Positions 1 to 6,136 of a stretch of 10,164 bases of DNA are shown piece after piece. This DNA is from Pseudomonadota bacterium (GTDB taxonomy: Bacteria; Pseudomonadota; Alphaproteobacteria; RF32; CAG-239), in the NCBI GenBank assembly GCA_021617435.1, contig JAJWCP010000051.1, positions 1 through 10,164 on the forward strand. The letters run 5' to 3'. How positions within the stretch are numbered: position 1 is the first letter of the stretch; every line of letters begins with the position of its first letter. The position numbers and the translations under genes are program-made. A model generated the notes under the pieces. That model saw only the letters and a program-made list of their open reading frames with translations, was not told where the DNA came from and searched no databases.

Positions 1-29
1 CCCCTTTCCTTTCCGCCTTTAGTCTGTTT

Positions 30-1217
30 TTATTCAGCGCTTGCCACATTTGCCTCAAATGACTCGCCGGCACTTACCGCGGCTTTAGCATAGCCGGTGA
101 TTGTGTCCGCCGTTACGTTATAAGCCTTGTACGGCACCGCCGCATAGCCGCTTGTATTGCTCATGTTTACAATCTGCGCCCAATACGTGGAATCAGCTGA
201 AGTAACGTTTTTGCTGTAGTTTACGCAGGCTCTGCTTAAATCGTCTGAAACAGTTATTGAACCTTTAAGCCAAAACTCCGTGCCTAAAAAACCGCTCAAA
301 TCAAAAGGTAGCTTACTCCAAACTCCGCCGGCATATTTCATAACCGCATACACGGTACTTTTGTATACGGCAATCGTCAAAATTCCTGTATACGGATTAA
401 ACACTATACGACAATTTGCGTTGTAGAACTGCTGTAAATCCGCGGGCATTTCCGTCTGTTGCAGGCATTTAAGGTGCGAACTGTCTACTACTTCAACCAA
501 TCGCAAACTGCCAACGCCACTATCATTAGAAAAATACTTATTAGTTGAGCAGATAATATACTTGCCGTCCGCGGTTACTCCTGCAGGGTATAACGAGGAG
601 TTTTTATTAGCCCAAGTATAAGTGCTTTCGGTAACTGAGGGACTTTCGCCAAGCTCATAATACTTTGAGCCGTTCACGTCATAAATCTTATCGCCGACTA
701 GAGCCATACAGTTATCCATAATAAACGAGGGAGCAGTTGCCATATTCCACGTTTGTAAAACTTCACCGTTAGCCATATTTATTTTGTAAAAATGGGCATT
801 ATTAGTTCCTTGGTCGTATCCATAGCATAAATCATTGCCGACTGGAAAACGATAACTCCCCATAGCATACTGCGCAGTATCATCAACCCTATTGTTATCA
901 ATAAACATACTATTAGCAGATAAGTATCTAATACATTGTGACGATGCGTTAAAACTACCGACACTGGTCGCCGACTCCGCTCCGATACTTAAAAGCGAGG
1001 AGTAATTCCACCCGAAATTACCTGTACGGCTGATAACTGGACACCTTGAATAGCCACCACCATAGTTGTCTAGCTTATAATTGCCGCCCGCGGTCTGAAC
1101 ATTGCTGTTAATCCATACTTTATCGCCTTGGCTGATAGCCGCGCCGGTTTTATTCACCGCGGTAACGGTTGCCCCGCCACCGGTGCTTTTAAGATTTGAA
1201 TTTGTTTTTCCTTGCAT
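30..1217 (-). CDS. Hypothetical protein, possible phage-tail-like or surface beta-structure protein
   Basis: I do not recognise this 395-residue protein with certainty. The start at 1217 is chosen over the in-frame ATG at 1247 because an AAGGAG site lies 6 nt before it. The N-terminus has no signal peptide or membrane segment. It begins with a Gly/Thr/Ser/Asn-rich stretch containing GGGATV and the phrase AISQGDKVWI. The C-terminus carries the phrase ITGYAKAAVSAGESFEANVA. Short 'is it a constant, does it leave room for processing' modules of this kind remind me of phage tail or decoration proteins, but that is an impression, not a family assignment. The middle (about residues 50-350) is rich in aromatic, Gly, Ser and Asn residues, alternates hydrophobic and polar residues, and has phrases such as VTADGKYIICS and DDLSRACVNYS, as expected of a beta-propeller or beta-sandwich. 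The window's left edge just after its stop is purine-rich (GGAAAGGAAAGGGG on this strand), so another same-strand gene may follow. Confidence 0.75.
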   Translation of the reverse strand: MQGKTNSNLKSTGGGATVTAVNKTGAAISQGDKVWINSNVQTAGGNYKLDNYGGGYSRCPVISRTGNFGWNYSSLLSIGAESATSVGSFNASSQCIRYLSANSMFIDNNRVDDTAQYAMGSYRFPVGNDLCYGYDQGTNNAHFYKINMANGEVLQTWNMATAPSFIMDNCMALVGDKIYDVNGSKYYELGESPSVTESTYTWANKNSSLYPAGVTADGKYIICSTNKYFSNDSGVGSLRLVEVVDSSHLKCLQQTEMPADLQQFYNANCRIVFNPYTGILTIAVYKSTVYAVMKYAGGVWSKLPFDLSGFLGTEFWLKGSITVSDDLSRACVNYSKNVTSADSTYWAQIVNMSNTSGYAAVPYKAYNVTADTITGYAKAAVSAGESFEANVASAE

Positions 1218-1223
1218 TGTTTT

Positions 1224-1229
1224 CTCCTT
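1224..1229 (-). promoter_or_regulatory. Ribosome binding site that fixes the start of the 30-1217 gene
   Basis: On the minus strand AAGGAG is followed by 6 nt and then ATG (1217-1215). It lies inside the longer open frame that begins at 1247, so the extra ten residues of that frame would have to be translated through this site. This favours 1217 as the true start. Confidence 0.7.
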
Positions 1230-1241
1230 ATTTAATATTAA

Positions 1242-1276
1242 AATCAATCCTGTTTTATATTAGAATTAATCAATCC
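1242..1276 (-). repeat. Pair of 9-bp direct repeats (GGATTGATT) upstream of the 30-1217 gene
   Basis: On the minus strand GGATTGATT occurs at 1276-1268 and again at 1250-1242, with 26 bp between copies. Each is followed by a similar AT-rich tract (ATTCTAATAT and TTAATATT). The arrangement lies just before the gene's ribosome binding site. It could be promoter or regulator sequence, but no clear -35/-10 pair can be picked out. Confidence 0.5.
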
Positions 1277-1296
1277 ATCTTCACAAGAAGAAAAAT

Positions 1297-1326
1297 GTAT
1301 CGTTTTGTATCGTTTTGTATCGTTTT
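1297..1326. repeat. Three perfect tandem copies of a 10-bp unit (GTATCGTTTT)
   Basis: The plus strand reads GTATCGTTTT at 1297-1306, 1307-1316 and 1317-1326 with no mismatch; on the minus strand this is AAAACGATAC three times. It sits in the 162-nt gap between the hydF stop and the downstream minus-strand gene, upstream of that gene's start. The 10-bp period is close to one helical turn, so iterated protein sites would lie on one face of the DNA. No function is established; replication slippage could also make it. Confidence 0.85.
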
Positions 1327-1350
1327 TTACAATAACAATCTGAAGTTACG

Positions 1351-1377
1351 GCAAAAAATCACTTTGGGGCTTTTTGC
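1351..1377 (-). terminator. Weak possible terminator after hydF
   Basis: Just after the hydF stop the minus strand has GCAAAAA, a 13-nt loop, then TTTTTGC, giving a 7-bp AT-rich stem whose right arm is a T-run. The stem has little GC content, so this is a poor intrinsic terminator at best. It is listed because hydF needs a 3' end before the 162-nt gap. Confidence 0.25.
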
Positions 1378-1379
1378 GC

Positions 1380-2579
1380 TTAATAACGGTGATAAATATT
1401 TCCAAACGGCTCTAAAACTCTTGCTAAAACGCCGTTCAGCTCTGAAATACAAATTCCGTAATTGGTAATCGGCACATTAACTTGTTCGCACTTATTTATG
1501 CGCGATAGTATTTCTCGCCGATTTTGCATACAGCCGCCGCACTGAATAACTAAGTTATATTTATCTAAATTATACGGAAATTCGCAGCCTGAAACATGGT
1601 CAATAATCAAATCTTTGCCGGTCTTCAGCTTTAACAAGTTAGGAATTTTAACCGTACCGATGTCATCTTTCATGGCATGATGAGTACACGATTCGGCAAT
1701 CAAAACCCTGTCACCGTCCTCTAACTTCCAAATAGCCGCCGCTCCTTGGGTCAATTTATCTAAATCGCCTTTTAAGCGCGCCATTAAAACTGAAAATGTT
1801 GTGCATTTAACCTGTTGCGGAGTCTCCTCCAGCATTTTATTGACCACTTGCGAATCGCAAACCACCAAATCAGGCGCTTTCTTTAAGTTTTGTAATGTTG
1901 CCGCGTAATCGTTTTCTTTTACCACAATCACCGTCTGATTATAATCCAAACAATCGCGAATAGCCTGCACCTGCGGCAAAATAATCCGCCCTTTCGGTGC
2001 CTCGTAATCTATCGGCACAATCATTACTACCGTACCGTGCTGAGGCGCTAAATCGCCGAGCAATGCCGGCGGATTAAGCATATCTTCCGGACATACTTTA
2101 ATTAAAGCCGCTTTCAGTTCGTTTAAAACTTTGTCTCGCGAACTTTTATCCAATGAATTTACAACAATAGCTCCTTCCGGATTTTTCACTTTGCGAATAT
2201 CGGCCTTATTAAATACCACAATAAGAGGAAGCTTTTTAGCCTCCACCTGCTCTATTATGGCGCGTTCAATTTTGCCGATTTTATCACCTTCACAAACCAA
2301 AACCGCCACATCGGCGCGGTCTAAAACCTTTAACGTTTTTTCAAGTCGTTTGTCCGAAAGTTTGGTTTCATCGCCAAAACCTGCGGTATCCAGCCACAAA
2401 ACCGGTCCAATCGGCAAAAGCTCTTGCGCTTTTTCAACCACATCGGTGGTAGTTCCTGCAACATCAGAGGTAATAGAAATATCTTGACCGGTAACCAAGT
2501 TCAAAAAACTTGATTTTCCGGCATTAACCCGCCCTAACAAAGCAATTTGCAGGCGTAATCCTTTAGGTGTTTGCTGCAT
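1380..2579 (-). CDS. hydF: [FeFe]-hydrogenase H-cluster maturation GTPase HydF
   Basis: HydF is the cytoplasmic scaffold on which HydE and HydG products are assembled into the 2Fe precursor of the H-cluster, which it delivers to the hydrogenase apoprotein. This 399-residue protein has the family's usual length. Its N-terminal GTPase domain shows G1 GRVNAGKS (16-23), switch-I AGTTTD (41-46), G3 DTAG (64-67) and G4 NKAD (124-127). A central dimerisation-type domain contains the phrase APKGRIILPQVQ. The C-terminal cluster domain has C298-x-H300, 46 residues, then C347-G-G-C350, which matches the known [4Fe-4S] ligand pattern. An AAAGGA site lies 7 nt before the ATG. It lies 92 nt downstream of a cluster-less paralog. 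No hydE, hydG or hydA is present in the window, so the remaining machinery must be elsewhere. Confidence 0.96.
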   Translation of the reverse strand: MQQTPKGLRLQIALLGRVNAGKSSFLNLVTGQDISITSDVAGTTTDVVEKAQELLPIGPVLWLDTAGFGDETKLSDKRLEKTLKVLDRADVAVLVCEGDKIGKIERAIIEQVEAKKLPLIVVFNKADIRKVKNPEGAIVVNSLDKSSRDKVLNELKAALIKVCPEDMLNPPALLGDLAPQHGTVVMIVPIDYEAPKGRIILPQVQAIRDCLDYNQTVIVVKENDYAATLQNLKKAPDLVVCDSQVVNKMLEETPQQVKCTTFSVLMARLKGDLDKLTQGAAAIWKLEDGDRVLIAESCTHHAMKDDIGTVKIPNLLKLKTGKDLIIDHVSGCEFPYNLDKYNLVIQCGGCMQNRREILSRINKCEQVNVPITNYGICISELNGVLARVLEPFGNIYHRY

Positions 2580-2611
2580 TTAAGTATCCTTTAAAAAGTA
2601 AAATATGACAA

Positions 2612-2639
2612 ATAATAGCTCAAAAGATAAAAAACGCAA
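2612..2639 (-). promoter_or_regulatory. Possible weak promoter for hydF
   Basis: The minus strand has TTGCGT (2639-2634), 16 nt, then TATTAT (2617-2612), about 33 nt before the hydF start codon. The -10 is one mismatch from consensus, the -35 only matches TTG. It would give hydF a transcript separate from the upstream operon. Tentative in such AT-rich DNA. Confidence 0.25.
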
Positions 2640-2649
2640 CAATATCAAC

Positions 2650-2672
2650 ACTTTTATGCAATGCATAAAAGT
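2650..2672. repeat. Perfect 23-nt palindrome between the hydF paralog and hydF
   Basis: ACTTTTATGCA, one base, TGCATAAAAGT: eleven base pairs of perfect dyad symmetry around position 2661. It begins at the last base of the paralog's stop codon. As RNA it could fold into a 10-bp stem with a 3-nt loop, but no T-run follows directly on the minus strand, so it is not a standard intrinsic terminator. As DNA it could be an operator for a dimeric regulator. Its centre lies about 44-50 bp upstream of the tentative hydF -10 box, compatible with control of hydF alone. Confidence 0.8.
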
Positions 2673-3922
2673 TATGGTTGCCGTTTGGGTGTAAAAATTT
2701 CATCACGGCGGCGTTTATAGCGTTCCAAAGTGTTCGGAAACGGGCGCAATATGGTTTCAAGCGCTCCGTTCAGCTCTGAAATGCAAACGCTGTAATTGGT
2801 TAAAGGCACATTTGCCTTAGCGCACCTGCTCTGCTCCGCTATATAGGCTCTCCGGCTGGAAAGATACAGTCCGCGATGCACTACCAGATTGTAATTTTCA
2901 AGTCCGAACGGACAATCAGAGCCGAAGAAATGCTCAATTATTAAATCTTTACCGGTTCTTTCGGATATTTGTCGTGGAATTTTAATCGTACCGACATCAT
3001 CTTTTAATTCATCGGGTCTGAACGGTTCCGCAATTAATACTTTATCGCCGTTTTTAAGTTTCCATAATGCCAAAGCGCCATCGGTCATTTGTTGCAAATC
3101 ACCCTGCATACGGGCGGTTAAAACCGCAAAGGTGGTGCATTTAACATAAGGCGGCGTTTGCGCAACCATAGCCGTCACCAAATCAGAATCGCAAATCACC
3201 AAGTCAGGAGGATTTTTCAATTTATTCAATGTGTTGGAGTATTCTTTTTCCGTAACGGTTAAAATCTGTTGATTATGATTAATACAATCGCGAATAGCCT
3301 GCATTTGCGGCAGCATCAACCGCCCTTGCGGAGCTTTATAGTCATTTGCAACCACCATGACTATCAGCCCGCCGCTTGGCGCTAAATCGCCGAGCAAAAC
3401 CGGCGGCACCAGTAAATCCTCTGGACAAACTCTGATTAAAGCCTCTTTTAATTCCTGTAAAACTTTATCACGTGATGATAAATCAGTTGAATTTACGGCA
3501 ATTGCTCCAACTGTGTCGCTGATATGATGAGTATCGGCTTTGTTAAACACCACAATCAACGGAATTTTTTTAAGTTCTAAATCAGTAATTACAGAGCGCT
3601 CTATCTTGCCGATTTTATCGCCTTCACATACCAAAACCGCCACATCGGCGGCGGTTAAAACCGGAGTCAAAGCGGTAAGCTGATTTTTTATGCTGTTATT
3701 ATCACCGCTGAAACCTAGAGTATCAAACCACAATAACGAACCTATCGGATACATTTGTTGCGGTATTTCATATGTTCCAACGGCGAGAGCTGACGGCTTG
3801 CCGTCAATATCGGCATTTTTGCCGGTTATCAGACGAATAAAGCTTGTTTTGCCTGACTTTCGGCGTCCTAGTACCACAATTTTAATTTTATAGTCCTTAT
3901 AGTCCGCCGAATTATGTTGCAT
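2672..3922 (-). CDS. HydF-like GTPase-fold paralog lacking the iron-sulfur ligands
   Basis: This 416-residue protein is clearly homologous to HydF over its whole length. Equivalent positions run at a constant +3 offset: G1 GRRKSGKT (19-26), G3 DTLG (67-70), G4 NKAD (127-130), and the central phrase APQGRLMLPQMQ. All four HydF cluster ligands are replaced: C298 to F301, H300 to P303, C347 to R350, C350 to Y353. The P-loop Asn is Lys22, and the switch-I GTTTD residues correspond to ALAVG. Nucleotide binding remains plausible; cluster binding in the HydF manner does not. There is a basic 14-residue tail (KRRRDEIFTPKRQP) beyond the HydF end. A strong AGGAAGGTGA site overlaps the tcdA stop, and the start lies 3 nt after it, so the two are co-translated. 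Automatic annotation would probably call it HydF; I would not. Function unknown: it may partner HydF, regulate it, or do something unrelated. Confidence 0.9.
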   Translation of the reverse strand: MQHNSADYKDYKIKIVVLGRRKSGKTSFIRLITGKNADIDGKPSALAVGTYEIPQQMYPIGSLLWFDTLGFSGDNNSIKNQLTALTPVLTAADVAVLVCEGDKIGKIERSVITDLELKKIPLIVVFNKADTHHISDTVGAIAVNSTDLSSRDKVLQELKEALIRVCPEDLLVPPVLLGDLAPSGGLIVMVVANDYKAPQGRLMLPQMQAIRDCINHNQQILTVTEKEYSNTLNKLKNPPDLVICDSDLVTAMVAQTPPYVKCTTFAVLTARMQGDLQQMTDGALALWKLKNGDKVLIAEPFRPDELKDDVGTIKIPRQISERTGKDLIIEHFFGSDCPFGLENYNLVVHRGLYLSSRRAYIAEQSRCAKANVPLTNYSVCISELNGALETILRPFPNTLERYKRRRDEIFTPKRQP

Positions 3923-3925
3923 AAA

Positions 3926-4651
3926 TCACCTTCCTCTTGCAATATCTCCAATTATTTTATTGGCGATGGTTAAGCCGAAAATAGCGGTAATGGTAGGCAG
4001 TGAGCCTAAAATATTTTTACCGCCCTGAGGATTTTTACTAATTGCTCCTTCCGGCAAATTGCATTGTTCCGACGAAAAAACACAATCTATTTTGCTTAAA
4101 TCAACACCGCGCTTTTTTAAGTTTTGCCGAATACAACGCGCCATCGGACAATTGACCGTTTGCGAGAGCTTGGCTGTTTTAATGCACGAAGCATCGGTTT
4201 TAAGCGCCGCCCCCATTGAGCTGATGAACGGAATTTGCCGTTTGTAAAGCTCATACATCAAAGAGCATTTAGATTTCATCACATCAATAGCGTCAACAGC
4301 ATAGTCAATCTTGCGATTTAATAAAATACTGAGATTCTCGTCAGTTACAAAAACATCTTCAAGTTCAACATTACACTCTGGATTAATTTCCAAAACCCTT
4401 TGTTTGGCCGCCTCCGTCTTTTTTTTGCCAACGGTGGAACTTAATGCCAAAATCTGGCGATTGATATTGCTTTCATCAAAAACATCAAAATCAACCAAAA
4501 TTAAATGTCCGATACCGGCACGTGCCAAGCCCTCAAGCGCATAACCGCCGACTGCGCCGAGCCCGAAGAGCATAACCGTGGCGTTTTGCAAATTTTTAAC
4601 CCCGTTTTCACCAAGTAAGGCCTTGGTGCGCATAAGTCTTTTATCGTTCAT
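3926..4651 (-). CDS. tcdA: tRNA threonylcarbamoyladenosine dehydratase TcdA (CsdL type)
   Basis: TcdA is an E1-like ThiF-fold enzyme that uses ATP to cyclise t6A at position 37 of ANN-decoding tRNAs to ct6A. At 241 residues it is slightly shorter than the E. coli enzyme, without an obvious domain loss. Visible features are an N-terminal R-x-x-x-L-L-G segment, the nucleotide-binding FGLGAVGGYA (29-38), the acidic pair VDFD (53-56), the E1-type SNINRQ (61-66), VDAID (119-123), SSMGA (144-148) and the C-terminal GSLPTITAIFG (216-226). The start codon overlaps the upstream TatD-family stop in an ATGA, so translation is probably coupled. The GAGG upstream is about 11 nt from the ATG, a long spacing that fits coupling. 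MoeB and ThiF are alternatives, but the SMGA and R-x-x-L-L-G context favour TcdA. Confidence 0.9.
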   Translation of the reverse strand: MNDKRLMRTKALLGENGVKNLQNATVMLFGLGAVGGYALEGLARAGIGHLILVDFDVFDESNINRQILALSSTVGKKKTEAAKQRVLEINPECNVELEDVFVTDENLSILLNRKIDYAVDAIDVMKSKCSLMYELYKRQIPFISSMGAALKTDASCIKTAKLSQTVNCPMARCIRQNLKKRGVDLSKIDCVFSSEQCNLPEGAISKNPQGGKNILGSLPTITAIFGLTIANKIIGDIARGR

Positions 4652-5367
4652 AAATTTATAATCCTCAATGAGTTATTATATACATTCTCAGCCGTTTCTT
4701 CAACCCTCTCGCCGCGGATTAAAGCTATTTTTTCGCACAAAATCGGCAAATCGGATATTTTAGTTTGATATGGAGCATCGGTTTCTAAAAGCAAGCGATT
4801 TTTCGGTACGCTTTTAATAACCTCTTCCGCATGCTTTGTCTGCAAAATTTTAGCATTTATCGCAATGTAGCCGTCATATTTGATAACTTGCCGCAGCATT
4901 TCGGAGCTTCCGTTAAATGAATGAAAAACAAATGGTTGAGGCAACATTTTCAAATAATCATTTAACAAACTCCAAGCCTTTACCATATGCAACAAGAGCG
5001 GACGATTATATTGTTTGGCAAGAGCAATATGCTCTTCAAATACTTTTTGTTGCAATGAAATTTCCGCCCCTTTCAAAAGGTCAAGTCCGCACTCGCCGAT
5101 TAAAGCTTGCGGAAAATCTTTGAGTTTTTGTTCTAAACGTTCTTGCCAACCTGATTGCGTGGTTGCCGCATGCCACGGGTGAACGGCAAAGGCAGGTATC
5201 ACCGTTTGCGGAAACTTTTGCGCCAAATTACCGACTTTTTTCCAATCATCTTCCGTAGCTGAAATACAAATACACTTATTAACGCCGTTTTGCCGCAAAA
5301 GATTAATAACTTCTTCCGCCGGTGTATCAAAATCTTGTAAGTGGATATGGGTATCAACAAAACGCAT
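4648..5367 (-). CDS. TatD-family metal-dependent hydrolase
   Basis: TatD proteins are cytoplasmic TIM-barrel hydrolases with two metal ions; members are reported as DNases and as D-aminoacyl-tRNA deacylases. The 239-residue length is normal. All metal-ligand motifs are visible: DTHIHL with H7 and H9, AVHPWH with H63, GECGLD with E92, LLLHM with H127, FHSFNGS with H149 and ETDAPY with D197. GYIAINAKI (166-174) matches the family's GyfSf position. It begins 14 nt after the elbB stop with only a weak GGA site, and its TGA overlaps the tcdA ATG, placing it in the middle of the operon. I cannot tell which TatD subgroup (YcfH, YjjV or TatD proper) it belongs to, so I give no symbol. Confidence 0.93.
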   Translation of the reverse strand: MRFVDTHIHLQDFDTPAEEVINLLRQNGVNKCICISATEDDWKKVGNLAQKFPQTVIPAFAVHPWHAATTQSGWQERLEQKLKDFPQALIGECGLDLLKGAEISLQQKVFEEHIALAKQYNRPLLLHMVKAWSLLNDYLKMLPQPFVFHSFNGSSEMLRQVIKYDGYIAINAKILQTKHAEEVIKSVPKNRLLLETDAPYQTKISDLPILCEKIALIRGERVEETAENVYNNSLRIINL

Positions 5368-5381
5368 AACATTCCAGTCCG

Positions 5382-6047
5382 TTATTTGACTAAATCAAGT
5401 ATTTCCTTTACCATACTTTGAGCACCTTGCGCAACTTCTGAAATTGATGATGCAAGCATATAGGCCGGAGTAGTCACCACTTTGCATTTTTCATCAACGC
5501 AAGCCTCCGTAACAGCGCAGTTTTGGTGCTTAGCGCCCATAGCGGCAATTAAGCTTGCAACCTCGTTATCATTGCCGATAGTAACGCAAACGCCCTCGCC
5601 GCCTAAAACTTTGGCAATTAATACTGGAGCAATACACATGGCTCCGATTACCGTTTCAACCTTAAAACTGTTTATAACCGCATTGTATACCGATGGTTCA
5701 ACCATGCATTCATCAGCCTTAACGGCAAAATCACACCAGTTGGTAATTGCGCCAACCCCGCCGATAAAAATTACGGCGTTATAGTCTTGCGGATTAAATT
5801 CAGTCAGTTTTTTGATATTTCCGCGGGCGATACGAGCCGATTCTATCAAAACATTGCGTTTTTCGCCTGTTCTTTTACCGGTTAAATGGTTAACTACCGC
5901 GGCTTGCTCAATATCCGGCGCAAAGCACTGATATGAACAGCCGGCATTGCTGATGGCAAGCAACGCACATGTTGCTTCATGAATTTCCGAACCGTCGGCT
6001 CTGCCGCAGCCTGACAACACTACGGCAAATTTACAATTTTTGTGCAT
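5382..6047 (-). CDS. elbB: ElbB, DJ-1/PfpI-superfamily glyoxalase-like protein
   Basis: ElbB is a small cytoplasmic protein of the class-I glutamine-amidotransferase-like/DJ-1 superfamily. It was named for a link to early isoprenoid biosynthesis and reported to have glyoxalase activity; its physiological role is not settled. The 221-residue length fits. Key segments are the N-terminal AVVLSGCGRADGSEIHEA (8-25), CFAPD (41-45), NHLTG (53-57), FIGGVGA (94-100) and the nucleophile elbow GAMCIAP with Cys138. The late TTPAYM (residues about 192-197) is also typical. It is the first gene of the minus-strand operon and has a good TAGGAG site 6 nt before the ATG. A sigma70-like promoter lies immediately upstream. 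Confidence 0.93.
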   Translation of the reverse strand: MHKNCKFAVVLSGCGRADGSEIHEATCALLAISNAGCSYQCFAPDIEQAAVVNHLTGKRTGEKRNVLIESARIARGNIKKLTEFNPQDYNAVIFIGGVGAITNWCDFAVKADECMVEPSVYNAVINSFKVETVIGAMCIAPVLIAKVLGGEGVCVTIGNDNEVASLIAAMGAKHQNCAVTEACVDEKCKVVTTPAYMLASSISEVAQGAQSMVKEILDLVK

Positions 6048-6075
6048 ATTAAAACTCCTATTTTTACGATTATGG

Positions 6076-6103
6076 TTGATTTATGTTATACGCACGATAT
6101 AAT
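6076..6103 (+). promoter_or_regulatory. Sigma70-type promoter for the M16 peptidase gene
   Basis: TTGATT (6076-6081), 16 nt, then a perfect TATAAT (6098-6103), with transcription expected from about 6110 and a leader of about 27 nt. An AAAGGG ribosome site (6126-6131) precedes the 6137 ATG by 5 nt. The two divergent promoters occupy the same DNA, each -35 lying near the other's start point. Confidence 0.6.
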
Positions 6104-6111
6104 GCTGTCAA
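6083..6111 (-). promoter_or_regulatory. Sigma70-type promoter for the elbB operon
   Basis: The minus strand has a perfect TTGACA (6111-6106), 17 nt, then TAACAT (6088-6083); an alternative -10 is TATAAC two bases nearer. Transcription would start near 6076, giving a leader of about 30 nt before the elbB ATG. It overlaps the plus-strand promoter at 6076-6103. Confidence 0.6.
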
Positions 6112-6136
6112 TTTAGATTTTAAATAAAGGGTAAAA

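Noticed and set aside
30..1247. Longer start at 1247 for the left-end gene
   Set aside because: The extra ten residues overlap a clear AAGGAG site placed correctly for the ATG at 1217, and no comparable site precedes 1247.
1297..1326. Start of a CRISPR array
   Set aside because: The units are 10 bp and directly contiguous, with no spacers and no cas genes nearby.
2131..2487. A plus-strand open frame of 118 codons opposite hydF
   Set aside because: It is antisense to the conserved GTPase domain of hydF, has Ser/Thr-rich low-information sequence and no ribosome site; the similar frame opposite the paralog (3690-3893) is the same kind of shadow.
2672..3922. The cluster-less HydF copy as a pseudogene
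   Set aside because: The frame is intact over 416 codons, conservative changes dominate, it has a strong ribosome binding site and sits 3 nt after tcdA; only specific functional sites are lost.
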